NCBI RefSeq assembly: GCF_003236315.1 | Contig: NZ_POTY01000005.1 | Span: 17,600-81,599 of the forward strand | Length of the DNA: 64,000 nt | Direction: 5' to 3' | Source of the DNA: Micromonospora craterilacus | GTDB lineage: Bacteria > Actinomycetota > Actinomycetes > Mycobacteriales > Micromonosporaceae | Shown: positions 15,578-23,957 of the stretch, one piece after another | Layout: each line of letters opens with the position of its first letter | Position numbering within the stretch: the first letter of the stretch is position 1 | The notes under the pieces: model-generated | The model's input: the letters and a program-made list of their open reading frames with translations, nothing else | Told to the model about the DNA's origin: nothing | Database searches by the model: none | Made by a program: the position numbers and the translations under genes

Positions 15578-16195
15578 TCAGTCGGCGCCGGTCGGTTTCT
15601 GGCGGGCGCGGATGGCGCGTACCTTCTGTCGGTTGCCGCAGCGTTCCATCGCGCACCAGCGGCGGCGACCGGGCCGCGAGGTGTCCACGAAGATCAGGTA
15701 GCAGTACCCCGCGCACTCGCGGATCCGGTCGGCGTACGGGCCGGAGAAGAGGTCCACGGCGTCGCGCGCGATCGTGGCGAGTGCCGAGGTGCCCGTCGCC
15801 GGCAGCGCCCAGGAGTGGACGGTGTCGGCGCCCGTGCCGGCGGTCAGGCGCGGCACGAGCGGAGCGGGCCCGGCGAGGTCGTTGACCGTCGCGAGGTCGG
15901 CGGCCGGGGTGGACTGGCCGGCGACCCGGGCGCGGGCGAACCGCCAGAGCGCGTCGCGCAGCCGCCGGGCGGCGGCCAGCTCGTCCGCGCTCACGGTCAC
16001 CTGGGCCGGGTCGAGCCGTAGCTGGGACTGGGCGAGCCAGGCGGCCAGGTCGCCGGGTTGATGCAGGACGTCCCACCGAGCCAGTTCGCCCGGCCCGCCG
16101 GTGGTGAGGAATTCCAGGCAGAGCGCGCCGGGGTCGAAGAAGAACCGGGATCCGTCGTGGGAGACCAGGGTGAGTCCGCTTGCCCGCGCCGCCAT
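15578..16195 (-). CDS. CGNR zinc-finger regulator (ABATE domain)
   Basis: 205 residues. An N-terminal ABATE-type domain (FDPGALCLEFLTTGGP, then ELAAARRLRDALWRFARARV) is followed by a C-terminal CGNR finger (RWCAMERCGNRQKVRAIRARQ) with further Cys in CAGYCYLIFVD. This family is predicted to bind DNA. The ATG at 16193-16195 overlaps the left arm of the palindrome at 16195-16217, and TATAGT lies 6 nt upstream, so the mRNA is leaderless and the operator covers its promoter. Divergent from the VOC gene. Confidence 0.85.
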   Translation of the reverse strand: MAARASGLTLVSHDGSRFFFDPGALCLEFLTTGGPGELARWDVLHQPGDLAAWLAQSQLRLDPAQVTVSADELAAARRLRDALWRFARARVAGQSTPAADLATVNDLAGPAPLVPRLTAGTGADTVHSWALPATGTSALATIARDAVDLFSGPYADRIRECAGYCYLIFVDTSRPGRRRWCAMERCGNRQKVRAIRARQKPTGAD

Positions 16196-16217
16196 GTAAC
16201 CACTATAACTGGTTACA
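16195..16217. promoter_or_regulatory. Palindromic operator overlapping divergent CGNR and VOC promoters
   Basis: Perfect arms TGTAACCA (16195-16202) and TGGTTACA (16210-16217) flank a 7-nt spacer CTATAAC. The spacer carries TATAAC for the plus strand and TATAGT for the minus strand, so one protein could cover both -10 elements. Confidence 0.75.
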
Positions 16218-16243
16218 GGATGGTCGACGGCGAGGAGGATTCG

Positions 16244-16693
16244 ATGGCCGTGCAGTGGAAGCTCGTGGTGGACTGCGCCGACCCGCACGCCCAGGCGCGG
16301 TTCTGGTCGGCAGCCCTCGGCTACCAGGTCGAGGACAACAGCGTCCTGATCGAAGGGCTGCTCGGCGCCGGCGTGATCGGCCCGGAGGCGTGCGTCGAGT
16401 TCGACGGGCGGAAGGCGTTCCGCGAGCTGATCGCGGTGCGCCACCCCGACGACCCGGTCGACCCGGCCAGCGGCACCGGTCTGGGGCGTCGGCTGCTGTT
16501 CCAACTCGTGCCGGAGCCCAAGACCGTGAAGAACCGGCTCCACCTCGACCTGCACTTCGGTCCGGAGGCCCGGGAGGCGGAGGTCAAGCGCCTGGAAGGG
16601 CTCGGCGCGACCATCCTGCGCGAGGTCGCCGATCCGGGCAGCCGGCACACCACCATGACCGACCCGGAAGGCAACGAGTTCGACGTGCAGTGA
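16244..16693 (+). CDS. VOC-family (glyoxalase-like) protein
   Basis: 149 residues of the vicinal-oxygen-chelate superfamily: opening WKLVVDCADPHAQARFWSAA, a central RLLFQLVPEPKTVKNRLHLD and the end TTMTDPEGNEFDV. It matches the glyoxalase-like group often annotated as hypothetical or resistance-related; whether it is an enzyme or a drug-binding protein is unknown. ATG 16244 has GAGGAGG about 5 nt upstream. Its regulation is probably set by the divergent CGNR protein through the shared palindrome. Confidence 0.85.
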   Translation: MAVQWKLVVDCADPHAQARFWSAALGYQVEDNSVLIEGLLGAGVIGPEACVEFDGRKAFRELIAVRHPDDPVDPASGTGLGRRLLFQLVPEPKTVKNRLHLDLHFGPEAREAEVKRLEGLGATILREVADPGSRHTTMTDPEGNEFDVQ

Positions 16694-16700
16694 GCCACCG

Positions 16701-17402
16701 TCAGCCCGCTGCCGGCGGCAGGTGGGCGGCGCGCACGTCGAGCAGCCAGCGCTCCACCCGCGCCTCGTCCGGGCGGTCCGGCAGCGGGGTGCGGGTGCGG
16801 TCGAAGTCGCGCTCCACCTCCGCCAGCAGCGTCCGGGCCTCGGTCAACCGGCCGTCGGCCACCCGCTCGCCGAAGGCCCGGAACCAGCCCGGGTCGGCGA
16901 GTCGGATCTCCAGCACGCCGGTCGCGTAGAGCAGCCGGCCCTGGTGCACCAGCCGGGCCAGGTGCCGGGCGTGCTTCGCGGTGCGCCGCCGGGTGTCCGA
17001 GGAGAACGTGCCGTCGCTACGCGACTCCAGCTTGCGGAACTGCTGTCCGGCGTACCCCAGGTAGGCGTCGCGGACCCGGGGCGCGCTGAGGAACGCGGAC
17101 CGGATGGCGATCAGCCGCTCACCGAACTCGGTCCGGGTCTCGTAGCAGTCGTCCGGCAGCCAGGCCAGTTCGGTGGCGGTCGGGTTGCCGCTCAACGCCA
17201 GCCGACACCATTTGCGCGCCTCGTGCAGCGTGGTGTCCGGGTCGGTGGTCACCACCGACTCCGTCGGCGGGTGCAGGCCGTGGAAGGCGACCGTGGGCGC
17301 GGCGAAGACGCCGATCCGGTCGACGTCCGAGCTCGGGCCGGCCAGCCCGTACGCGACCGAGCCGACGATGCCGGAGAGCAGCAGATGCATGCCGGCGAGC
17401 AT
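16701..17402 (-). CDS. Predicted nucleotidyltransferase (COG3541-like)
   Basis: About 233 residues. Near the N-terminus GIVGSVAYGLAGPSSDVDRIGVF matches the nucleotidyltransferase GS..(x)..SDxD motif; the two Asp are the expected metal ligands. An Ala/Arg-rich helical C-terminal part (TAKHARHLARLVHQGRLLY) resembles the substrate-binding helices of this group. Substrate unknown. Starts at 17414, 17402 or 17390 are all possible; none has a clear ribosome site. Convergent with the VOC gene and divergent from the SDR. Confidence 0.7.
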   Translation of the reverse strand: MLAGMHLLLSGIVGSVAYGLAGPSSDVDRIGVFAAPTVAFHGLHPPTESVVTTDPDTTLHEARKWCRLALSGNPTATELAWLPDDCYETRTEFGERLIAIRSAFLSAPRVRDAYLGYAGQQFRKLESRSDGTFSSDTRRRTAKHARHLARLVHQGRLLYATGVLEIRLADPGWFRAFGERVADGRLTEARTLLAEVERDFDRTRTPLPDRPDEARVERWLLDVRAAHLPPAAG

Positions 17403-17467
17403 GACCGATGACACGTTGCCGCGAAACCTGACTTCGATTGTCGGGTATCGCTGGCAGCGTGAGGTCC

Positions 17468-18382
17468 ATGACGAAATCGCTGACAGGGAAGGTGGCGCTG
17501 GTCGCCGGGGCGACCCGGGGTGCCGGCCGGCAGATCGCGGTGCAACTCGGGGCGGCGGGTGCCACGGTCTACGCCACCGGCCGGAGCAGCCGGGCCGGCC
17601 GCTCCGAACTGGACCGGCCGGAGACCATCGAGGAGACCGCCGAGCTGGTGACCGCGGCCGGCGGCACCGGAATCGCGGTCCGGGTCGACCACCTGGTGCC
17701 CGACGAGGTGAAGGCCCTCGTCGAGCGGATCGACGCCGAGCAGGGCCGGCTCGACGTGTTGGTCAACGACGTCTGGGGCGCCGACCGGCTGATCGCCTGG
17801 GAGAAGCCGGTCTGGGAACAACCGCTGGACGCCGGCTTCCGCACGCTGCGGCTGGCGGTCGACACCCACGTCATCACCAGCCACTTCGCGCTGCCGCTGC
17901 TGATCCGTCGCCCCGGTGGCCTGGTCGTGGAGATCGGCGACGGCACCAAGGCGTACAACGACGACAACTATCGGCTGTCGGTCTTCTACGACCTGGCCAA
18001 GACCTCGGTCAACCGGCTCGCCTTCACCTGGGCCCACGAGCTGAAGCCGTACGGCGGCACCGCCGTCGCGCTCAGCCCAGGGTGGCTGCGGTCCGAGGCG
18101 ATGCTGGAACACTTCGGCGTCACCGAGGAGAACTGGCGCGACGGCGCCGTCAAGGACCCCCATTTTCTGATCTCCGAGACTCCGGCGTTCGTCGGGCGGG
18201 CGGTCGCCGCGCTCGCCGCCGACGAGGACCGCAACCGCTGGAGCGGCCAGTCGGTCTCCGCCGGTGACCTGGCCAAGGTGTACGGCTTCACCGACGTCGA
18301 CGGCAGCCAGCCGGACGCCTACCGCTACATCATCGAGGTGGTCGACGCCGGCAGGCCCGCCGACGTCACCGGTTACCGCTGA
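17468..18382 (+). CDS. SDR-family oxidoreductase
   Basis: 304 residues. The Rossmann motif VALVAGATRGAGRQIA has the TGxxxGxG spacing with Ala for Thr, giving NADP(H) binding. The segment LVNDVWGADRL replaces the usual NNAG. Catalytic residues read as Tyr in SVFYDLAKTSVNR (YxxxK) with an acidic GDG strand in place of the usual serine context (VVEIGDGTK). The missing canonical Ser is unusual and may mean altered chemistry. The last 10 bases overlap the convergent WYL regulator. Confidence 0.8.
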   Translation: MTKSLTGKVALVAGATRGAGRQIAVQLGAAGATVYATGRSSRAGRSELDRPETIEETAELVTAAGGTGIAVRVDHLVPDEVKALVERIDAEQGRLDVLVNDVWGADRLIAWEKPVWEQPLDAGFRTLRLAVDTHVITSHFALPLLIRRPGGLVVEIGDGTKAYNDDNYRLSVFYDLAKTSVNRLAFTWAHELKPYGGTAVALSPGWLRSEAMLEHFGVTEENWRDGAVKDPHFLISETPAFVGRAVAALAADEDRNRWSGQSVSAGDLAKVYGFTDVDGSQPDAYRYIIEVVDAGRPADVTGYR

Positions 18383-19416
18383 CCGTCACGGCGGTCGCCC
18401 GCGTTCCCGCCGGAGTCGGTAACCGCGGTGTCGGCGTCGCTGGCGCTGGCGGCGTAGAGCGCGGCGGCGCGGGTGGCCGCGTCGGCCAGCAAAGCCCGCA
18501 ACTCGGGCGGGTCGAGCACCTCCGCCTCCGGACCCAGCCCGAGCAGTTGGGTGTACGCCACCTCGACGGACTCGACGGGCAGCCGGGTCGTCACCCAGCC
18601 CTGCCCGTCAGGTCCGGTCGCGGCGGCGACCGCCTCCTCGTACCCGAACGGGGTGTCGGCCAGGTGTCGGAGCTGGCGCAGGCCGGTGGGGCTCAGCCGG
18701 AGCGTCACCTCGGCCCGCAGCATGCTCCGCAGAAACGACTCGGCCTGTGCCCGCCAGTGGTCCGCCAGGTCGAAGCCGGGTTCCCGGTCGAAGGTCTCCT
18801 CGTGCGGCTCGACCGCGGTCACTCGGTCCACCCGGTAGGTGCGCAGGTCCTCGCCGACCCGGCCGACCAGATACCAGATCCCGCTCTTGAGGACCAGGCC
18901 GTACGGGCAGACCCGCCGGGTGACCTCGCGGTCGCCGCGTCGGTAGTGGATCGTGACCACCCCGTCCCGCCAGACCGCGCCGGCCAGCTCGGCCAGCCAC
19001 GGCGGAGGCGCGGTCTGCCGGTACCAGCCCGGCACGTCCAGGTGGAACCGCTGCCCGGTGCGCGCGGGCGCGTCGCGCAGGCTCGGCGGCAATGCCGCGA
19101 GGACCTTCAGTTCCGCCGCCGCCACCGCGTCGGCCAGCCCCATGTCACCGGCCGGGCCGGGCAGCCCGGCCAGGAACAGGGCTTCCGCCTCGTCCCGGGT
19201 CATCCCGGTCAGCCGGGTCCGGTAGCCGCCGAGCAGCCGGTAGCCGCCGGCCCGACCTCGATCGGCGTAGACCGGCACCCCGGCGGCGGAGAGCGCCAGC
19301 ACGTCCCGGTACACCGTCCGCTCGGAGACCTCCAGCTCCCGGGCCAGCTCCGCCGCCGTCATCATTTCCCGCGCCTGCAACAGCAGCAGCAACGAGATCA
19401 ACCGCGACGCCCGCAC
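18373..19416 (-). CDS. HTH-WYL domain transcriptional regulator
   Basis: 347 residues. HTH_11 at about residues 1-60 (MRASRLISLLLLLQ, then TAAELARELEVSERTVYRDV) is followed by a WYL ligand-sensing domain (VTIHYRRGDREVTRRVCPYG, GIWYLVGRVGEDLRTYRVDR) and a WCX-like C-terminal region. WYL regulators often respond to nucleotides or small ligands. GTG 19416 opens the DNA-binding helix directly. Downstream it overlaps the convergent SDR by 10 nt; a role in controlling that SDR is possible but unproved. Confidence 0.88.
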   Translation of the reverse strand: MRASRLISLLLLLQAREMMTAAELARELEVSERTVYRDVLALSAAGVPVYADRGRAGGYRLLGGYRTRLTGMTRDEAEALFLAGLPGPAGDMGLADAVAAAELKVLAALPPSLRDAPARTGQRFHLDVPGWYRQTAPPPWLAELAGAVWRDGVVTIHYRRGDREVTRRVCPYGLVLKSGIWYLVGRVGEDLRTYRVDRVTAVEPHEETFDREPGFDLADHWRAQAESFLRSMLRAEVTLRLSPTGLRQLRHLADTPFGYEEAVAAATGPDGQGWVTTRLPVESVEVAYTQLLGLGPEAEVLDPPELRALLADAATRAAALYAASASDADTAVTDSGGNAGDRRDGQR

Positions 19417-19420
19417 CCGC

Positions 19421-20071
19421 TCACCTACCGCCGGGGGTGAGCAGACCCCGGTCGTACGCGGCGGCCACCGCCGCGGCCCGGTCGTTGACCCCGAGCTTGG
19501 CGTAGACGTGCAGCAGGTGGGTCTTGACCGTGGCCTCGCTGATGAACAGCCGGGCGGCGGCCTCCCGGTTCGACGAGCCGCGGGCCACCAGGGTGAGCAC
19601 CTCCAGTTCGCGCTGGCTGAGCGGCTCCTCGGCCGGCTGGCGGGGTGCGCGCAGGCGGCCCATCAGCCGGCCGGCCACGCTGGGCGAGAGGACCGACTCG
19701 CCCCGGGCGGCGGCCCGTACCGCCCGGACCAGTTCCTCGCGGGGAGCGTCCTTGAGCAGGTAGCCGGTGGCGCCGGCCTCGATCGCCGGCAGTACGTCGG
19801 CGTCCGTGTCGTACGTGGTCAGCACCAGCACCTTCGCCGGGCTGCCCGAGCGGGCCAGCCGGCCGATCGCGGTCACCCCGTCCATCCCGGGCATCCGCAG
19901 GTCCATCAGCACCACGTCCGGGTGCAGCGTCGCGGCCAGGGCCAGCGCCTCGGCACCGTCCGCCGCCTCGCCGACCACCTCGAACCCGGGGTCGCCGGTG
20001 AACATGCCGCGCAGACCGTCCCGCACCACCGGGTGGTCGTCGACGATCAGCAGGCGTACCAGCTCGGTCAC
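19421..20071 (-). CDS. NarL/FixJ-type response regulator
   Basis: 216 residues. Receiver at 5-120 with acidic pair DD (residues 11-12), phosphorylatable D57 in VVLMDLRMPGMDG, Thr in LTTYD and Lys in LLKDAP. A LuxR-type HTH follows (LSQRELEVLTLVARGSSNREAAARL, then SEATVKTHLLHVYAKLGV). GTG 20071 overlaps the sensor kinase stop by 4 nt, so kinase and regulator are a coupled pair. Placed directly after the ABC exporter genes, so it likely controls them. Confidence 0.92.
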   Translation of the reverse strand: MTELVRLLIVDDHPVVRDGLRGMFTGDPGFEVVGEAADGAEALALAATLHPDVVLMDLRMPGMDGVTAIGRLARSGSPAKVLVLTTYDTDADVLPAIEAGATGYLLKDAPREELVRAVRAAARGESVLSPSVAGRLMGRLRAPRQPAEEPLSQRELEVLTLVARGSSNREAAARLFISEATVKTHLLHVYAKLGVNDRAAAVAAAYDRGLLTPGGR

Positions 20072-21339
20072 CCGGCACCTCCGGGAAGCGCGGGCACGGA
20101 CGCCGAGACGGCGGTGCCGCCGCCCGGCTCGGACTCGACATCCAGCTGACCGCCGACCCGGCTCACCCGCTGCCGCATGGCGGTCAGGCCGTAGCCGCCG
20201 TCCGGCTCCCGGGCCGCCGGCGCATTGGCGACGTCGAAGCCCGTCCCGTCGTCGCGGACGTCCAGGGTCACCACGTCCTCCATGTACGACAGGGTCAGCC
20301 CGACCCGGCTCGCCGCGGCGTGCCGGGCCACGTTGGACAGCGCCTCCTGGGCCGCCCGGAGCAGGGTCACCTCGATCTCCGGGTGCAGCGGGCGGGGCGT
20401 GCCGGTGGTGCTGACGTTGGCCCGTACCCCGTGCAGGGCCGACCAGCGCCCGCCCAGCTCGGTGAGCGCGTCCGGCAACCGGGCGGTTTCCAGCGGCTCC
20501 GGGCGGACCGCCCGCACCGACCGGCGTGCCTCGGTGAGGCTCTCCCGGGCCAGGCTCAGCGCGTTGTCCACGTGCCGGCGCCAGTCGGCCGAGCGGTCCC
20601 GGGTCTGCTCGGCCGCCTCCAGCTGGGTGATGATGCCGGTCAGCCCCTGGGCCAGGGTGTCGTGGATCTCCCGGGCCATCCGCTGGCGCTCGTCCAGCAC
20701 ACCGGCCTCCCGGGCCTGGGTGATCAGCTGGGCGTGCAGCCCCTCGTTCTCGCGTACCGTCTCGGCGAGCTGGCGATTGGCCGTGGCGAGCTCCTCCACC
20801 AGCAGCTTGCGGTGCGCGCTCTGCTGTTCGGTGACCAGGCGGAACCAGCTCACGCCGCTTGCTACCAGCACGTTGAACAGCACCAGCACCAGCCAGAGTG
20901 GCCAGTTCGCCGCGGCGCTGGCCAGGCCGCCGCCCTGTGCGGTGGCGACCAGGACGGCGGTCGCGACCACCCCGGCGAACGCCCACCTGCCGGGCAGCAC
21001 CAGGAAGGCGTGCAGGAAACCCACCCAGGCGAAGAAGGCGTACCACGGGTTGGCGATCACCAGGGCGGTGGCGAACGCGAGCAGCCCGACGTAGTAGACC
21101 ACCATCAGCCCACGCCGGCTCTGCCACTCCGGGTGCAGGGTGAGGAACCAGGCGACCCAGCACCCGGCCGCCGCGGCGATGGCCAGGGTGGGCATCGCCG
21201 GGAGGCCGCTGGGGGCCGGGGTGACGGTGGCCAGCAGCGTCCCGACGGCCAGCCCTCCGTAGGGCAGCACCCGGTACAGGCTCGCCTCCCGCGCCTGCCA
21301 ACTGTCCAGCCGGTCGGCCTCGTTGCAGCTGCTGGTCAT
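20068..21339 (-). CDS. Sensor histidine kinase, HisKA_3 type
   Basis: 423 residues. Five to six transmembrane segments fill about residues 25-165 (for example LAVGTLLATVT, TLAIAAAAGCWVAWFLTL, WLVLVLFNVLVASGVSWF), then a coiled-coil stretch (LVEELATANRQLAETVRE). The dimerisation/phosphoacceptor helix reads MAREIHDTLAQGLTGII (about H226). The ATP-binding domain shows EALSNVARHA and VRDDGTGFD, then GYGLTAMRQRV. With no large extracellular loop it probably senses membrane state or a membrane partner such as the adjacent ABC exporter. Confidence 0.92.
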   Translation of the reverse strand: MTSSCNEADRLDSWQAREASLYRVLPYGGLAVGTLLATVTPAPSGLPAMPTLAIAAAAGCWVAWFLTLHPEWQSRRGLMVVYYVGLLAFATALVIANPWYAFFAWVGFLHAFLVLPGRWAFAGVVATAVLVATAQGGGLASAAANWPLWLVLVLFNVLVASGVSWFRLVTEQQSAHRKLLVEELATANRQLAETVRENEGLHAQLITQAREAGVLDERQRMAREIHDTLAQGLTGIITQLEAAEQTRDRSADWRRHVDNALSLARESLTEARRSVRAVRPEPLETARLPDALTELGGRWSALHGVRANVSTTGTPRPLHPEIEVTLLRAAQEALSNVARHAAASRVGLTLSYMEDVVTLDVRDDGTGFDVANAPAAREPDGGYGLTAMRQRVSRVGGQLDVESEPGGGTAVSASVPALPGGAG

Positions 21340-21351
21340 CCCGACCCCCGC

Positions 21352-22086
21352 TCACTCCCAGCGGAACAGTTTCGCCGCGCCGGCGCTGGCCGCCACGGCG
21401 ATCACCGCCATTATCCCCAGGTGCAGCGGGTGCGGCGCGGTGCCGGTCCAGGCGTCGAGCAGCGCCTGCACACCGGGCGGGGTGTAGGCGCCGATCTCGG
21501 CCAGGAAATCGGGCAGCAGGAACCGCGGCAGGTAGACCCCGCCGAAGAACATGACCACCATGAACAGGGGTACGGCCAACGCCTGGGCCGACTTGGCCGT
21601 CGGGGCGACCGCCGCGACCAGCAGCCCCAGCGCGAGCAGTGCCGCCGTGCCCAGGACGAGGGCCGCCGCGAATCCAAGCGGGCGCTGCGGTAGCGGGGAG
21701 CCGAACGCGAGTCGGGCGACCAGGGCGAGCAGTACCGCGCTGGTCAGGATGGCGACGAGGGCGAGCACGAGCTGAGCGGCCAGCAGCGCCGCCGGGCTGG
21801 CCGGAGTGGTGGCCAGCCGCCGCAGGATGCCCCTTTCCCGATACGTGGCCAGCACGGTGGGCAGGGCGTTCACCCCGACCATCGCCAGCGTCAGCACCAG
21901 CAGCGACGGGGTGAAGTACGTGACGAAGGACTGCCCGTCGAAGTTCGGGTCGGGCTGGCGGAGCGTGGGGATGAGCCCGAGCACCACCAGGATCAGGGTG
22001 GGCAGTCCGATGGTGAGCACCAGCGTCGGAATGTCCCGCAGGTAGAGCTTCGCCTCAGTCTTGAGGATCTGGCCGAAGGCGTGCAT
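21352..22086 (-). CDS. ABC-2 type transporter permease
   Basis: 244 residues with six hydrophobic segments: TLVLTIGLPTLILVVLGLI, VTYFTPSLLVLTLAMVGV, LVLALVAILTSAVLLALVA, LVLGTAALLALGLLVAAVA, ALAVPLFMVVMFFGGVYL and LGIMAVIAVAASAGAA. The helix following the second span carries ERGILRRLATTPASPAALL, typical of ABC-2 drug or lipid exporters. Eleven bases separate it from the ATPase gene, and the sensor kinase starts 12 nt after its stop, so all four genes form one operon. Substrate unknown. Confidence 0.88.
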   Translation of the reverse strand: MHAFGQILKTEAKLYLRDIPTLVLTIGLPTLILVVLGLIPTLRQPDPNFDGQSFVTYFTPSLLVLTLAMVGVNALPTVLATYRERGILRRLATTPASPAALLAAQLVLALVAILTSAVLLALVARLAFGSPLPQRPLGFAAALVLGTAALLALGLLVAAVAPTAKSAQALAVPLFMVVMFFGGVYLPRFLLPDFLAEIGAYTPPGVQALLDAWTGTAPHPLHLGIMAVIAVAASAGAAKLFRWE

Positions 22087-22097
22087 CGTGAGTCCCC

Positions 22098-23006
22098 TCA
22101 GTCGGTGAGCCGGTGCCCGGTCAGCTCGACGAACGCGTCGTCCAGCGTGGCCTGCTCCAGCCGTAGCTCGGCGGCGATGATCTGGTTGCGGGCGAGCACC
22201 GAGGTCACCGCGTGCAGCACGTCGCCGGTGCCGGTCACCACCACCTGGGCGCCGCTGCGGGTTACGGCGGTCACCTGCGGCAGGTCGGTGAGGAGCCGGT
22301 CGTCCAACGGCGTCGACGGGCGGAACCTGATCCGCTGCTCCGGCGCGACGGACGTCACCAGCCCGGCCGGGCTGTCCAGCGCCACCACCCGCCCCTGGTT
22401 GATCAGCGCCAACCGGTCGCAGAGCCGCTCGGCCTCCTCCATGAAGTGGGTGACCAGCACGATCGTCACGCCGCTGTCGCGTACCCGTTCGATGAGACTC
22501 CAGGTGTCCCGCCGGGCCTGCGGGTCGAGTCCGGTGGTCAGCTCGTCCAGGATGGCGATCTTCGGGTTGCCGACCAGCGCCAGCGCGATCGACAGTCGCT
22601 GCTTCTGACCGCCGGAGAGCTTGTCGTACGGGGTGTTCCGCTTCTGCCCCAGGCCCAGTTCGTCGATCAGCCGGGCTGGGTCGGCCGGGTCGCGGTAGAA
22701 CGACGCGTACAGTTCCAGCGCCTCCGCGACCCGGAGCCGGTCCGGCAGTTGGCTCTCCTGGAGCTGCACCCCCACCAGTTGGCGGAGTCGGTTGGCGTCC
22801 CGGCGGGGGTCGAGCCCGAGGACCGACACCCCGCCCCCGTCTGGGACGCGGAGCCCGGCGACACACTCCACGGTGGTGGTCTTGCCAGCGCCGTTCTGGC
22901 CGAGCACACCGAAGATCTCGCCGGCTTCGACGGTGAACGACACGTCGTCCACGGCCACCGTCTCGCCGTACCGCTTGTGCAGGTTGGTCACCTCGATGAC
23001 CGGCAT
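22098..23006 (-). CDS. ABC transporter ATP-binding protein (drug-exporter type)
   Basis: 302 residues. Walker A GQNGAGKTT, Q-loop VQLQESQLPD, signature LSGGQKQRLSIAL, Walker B IAILDELTTGLD and H-loop VTHFMEEAERLC are all intact. The additional C-terminal region (VTAVTRSGAQVVVTGTGDVL) is common to DrrA/NatA-type ATPases. It heads the operon with the ABC-2 permease and the two-component pair. Likely an exporter switched on by the kinase-regulator pair, as in antibiotic or cell-envelope stress modules. Confidence 0.92.
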   Translation of the reverse strand: MPVIEVTNLHKRYGETVAVDDVSFTVEAGEIFGVLGQNGAGKTTTVECVAGLRVPDGGGVSVLGLDPRRDANRLRQLVGVQLQESQLPDRLRVAEALELYASFYRDPADPARLIDELGLGQKRNTPYDKLSGGQKQRLSIALALVGNPKIAILDELTTGLDPQARRDTWSLIERVRDSGVTIVLVTHFMEEAERLCDRLALINQGRVVALDSPAGLVTSVAPEQRIRFRPSTPLDDRLLTDLPQVTAVTRSGAQVVVTGTGDVLHAVTSVLARNQIIAAELRLEQATLDDAFVELTGHRLTD

Positions 23007-23102
23007 GGCGTCGCCTTTCGCCGTCGGTGTTTCGCGTACCTGTCCAGGGTCGCGGTGGCGGCCCGGCGGCGAATCGACCAGCCGTCGGTGATCACGGTGG
23101 CC

Positions 23103-23136
23103 CCGGTTGACTCCGGTGATCCGTCAACCGGTTGAT
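23103..23136. promoter_or_regulatory. Nested inverted repeats in the divergent promoter region
   Basis: CCGGTTGA (23103-23110) pairs with TCAACCGG (23124-23131), and the latter overlaps a perfect 12-bp palindrome TCAACCGGTTGA (23124-23135). The copies lie between the divergent ABC ATPase and EI24 genes, 17-60 bp before the TAGGCT hexamer at 23152. A dimeric repressor or activator site is plausible. Confidence 0.5.
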
Positions 23137-23164
23137 GCGGCAACGGGTGACTAGGCTCTCCGAC

Positions 23165-23956
23165 GTGGACGCATCCGGGATCCCGGGCACCGCCGTGAGC
23201 GCCGCATGCCGGTTCGCCGGTGGGGCTGCGCTGCTGCTCCGCGGCGTCGGCCTCTACGTACGCAGCCCTGGGCTGATGCTGCTCGGCGTCGTACCGGCAC
23301 TGATCTCCGGGGTGATCTTCGTCGCCGCGTACGCCACCCTGGTGTTCTTCGTCGGCGACCTGGCCGCCGCGGTGACCCCGTTCGCCGACGACTGGCCGGC
23401 GGTGGCGCGGAGCCTGGTCCGGGGGATCGCCGCGCTGGCCTTCCTCGGCCTCGGCGGCCTGCTCACGGTGCTCACCTTCACGGCGGTCACGCTGGTCATC
23501 GGCGACCCGTTCTACGAGAAGATCTCGGAGCGGGTGGAGGAACGGTACGGCGGCGCCGCCGACGCGGTCGAGGTGCCGTTCTGGCCGTCGCTGCGGCGCA
23601 GCACCGCCGACTCGATCCGCCTGGTGGCCCTGGCCGCGCTGGTCGGCATCCCGCTGTTCGCCGCCGGCTTCATCCCGCTGGTCGGGCAGACCGTGGTTCC
23701 GGTGATCGGTGCCACGGTGGGCGGCTGGCTGCTCGCCGTGGAACTGGTGGGCGCGCCGTTCTACCGCCGGGGCAAGCGGCTGCCGGACCGCCGGGCGGCC
23801 TTGAAGGCGGACCGACCCACCGCGCTCGGCTTCGGGGTGGCGGTCTTCGTCTGCTTCCTGATCCCGCTCGGGGCGGTGCTGCTCATGCCGGCGGCGGTGG
23901 CCGGCGCCACCCTGCTGGCCCGCCGTACGCTCGGCCAGCCGATCACGGAGGACTGA
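23165..23956 (+). CDS. EI24 domain (CysZ-like) membrane protein
   Basis: 263 residues with about six hydrophobic segments, including GLMLLGVVPALISGVIFVAA, ALAFLGLGGLLTVLTFTAVT and VAVFVCFLIPLGAVLLMPAA. The family motif VTLVIGDPFYEKISERVEERYGG follows the second span. CysZ relatives move sulfate, but no sulfur-assimilation gene is next to this one, so transport function is unsettled. GTG 23165 follows TAGGCT by 7 nt; an upstream in-frame TTG at 23132 has no such support. One base separates its stop from the macrodomain gene. Confidence 0.82.
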   Translation: MDASGIPGTAVSAACRFAGGAALLLRGVGLYVRSPGLMLLGVVPALISGVIFVAAYATLVFFVGDLAAAVTPFADDWPAVARSLVRGIAALAFLGLGGLLTVLTFTAVTLVIGDPFYEKISERVEERYGGAADAVEVPFWPSLRRSTADSIRLVALAALVGIPLFAAGFIPLVGQTVVPVIGATVGGWLLAVELVGAPFYRRGKRLPDRRAALKADRPTALGFGVAVFVCFLIPLGAVLLMPAAVAGATLLARRTLGQPITED

Positions 23957-23957
23957 C

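Noticed and set aside
19421..21355. Single 644-residue ORF spanning regulator and kinase on the minus strand
   Set aside because: The regulator's own GTG at 20071 starts the receiver. The upstream part is a frame-shifted shadow of the kinase gene.
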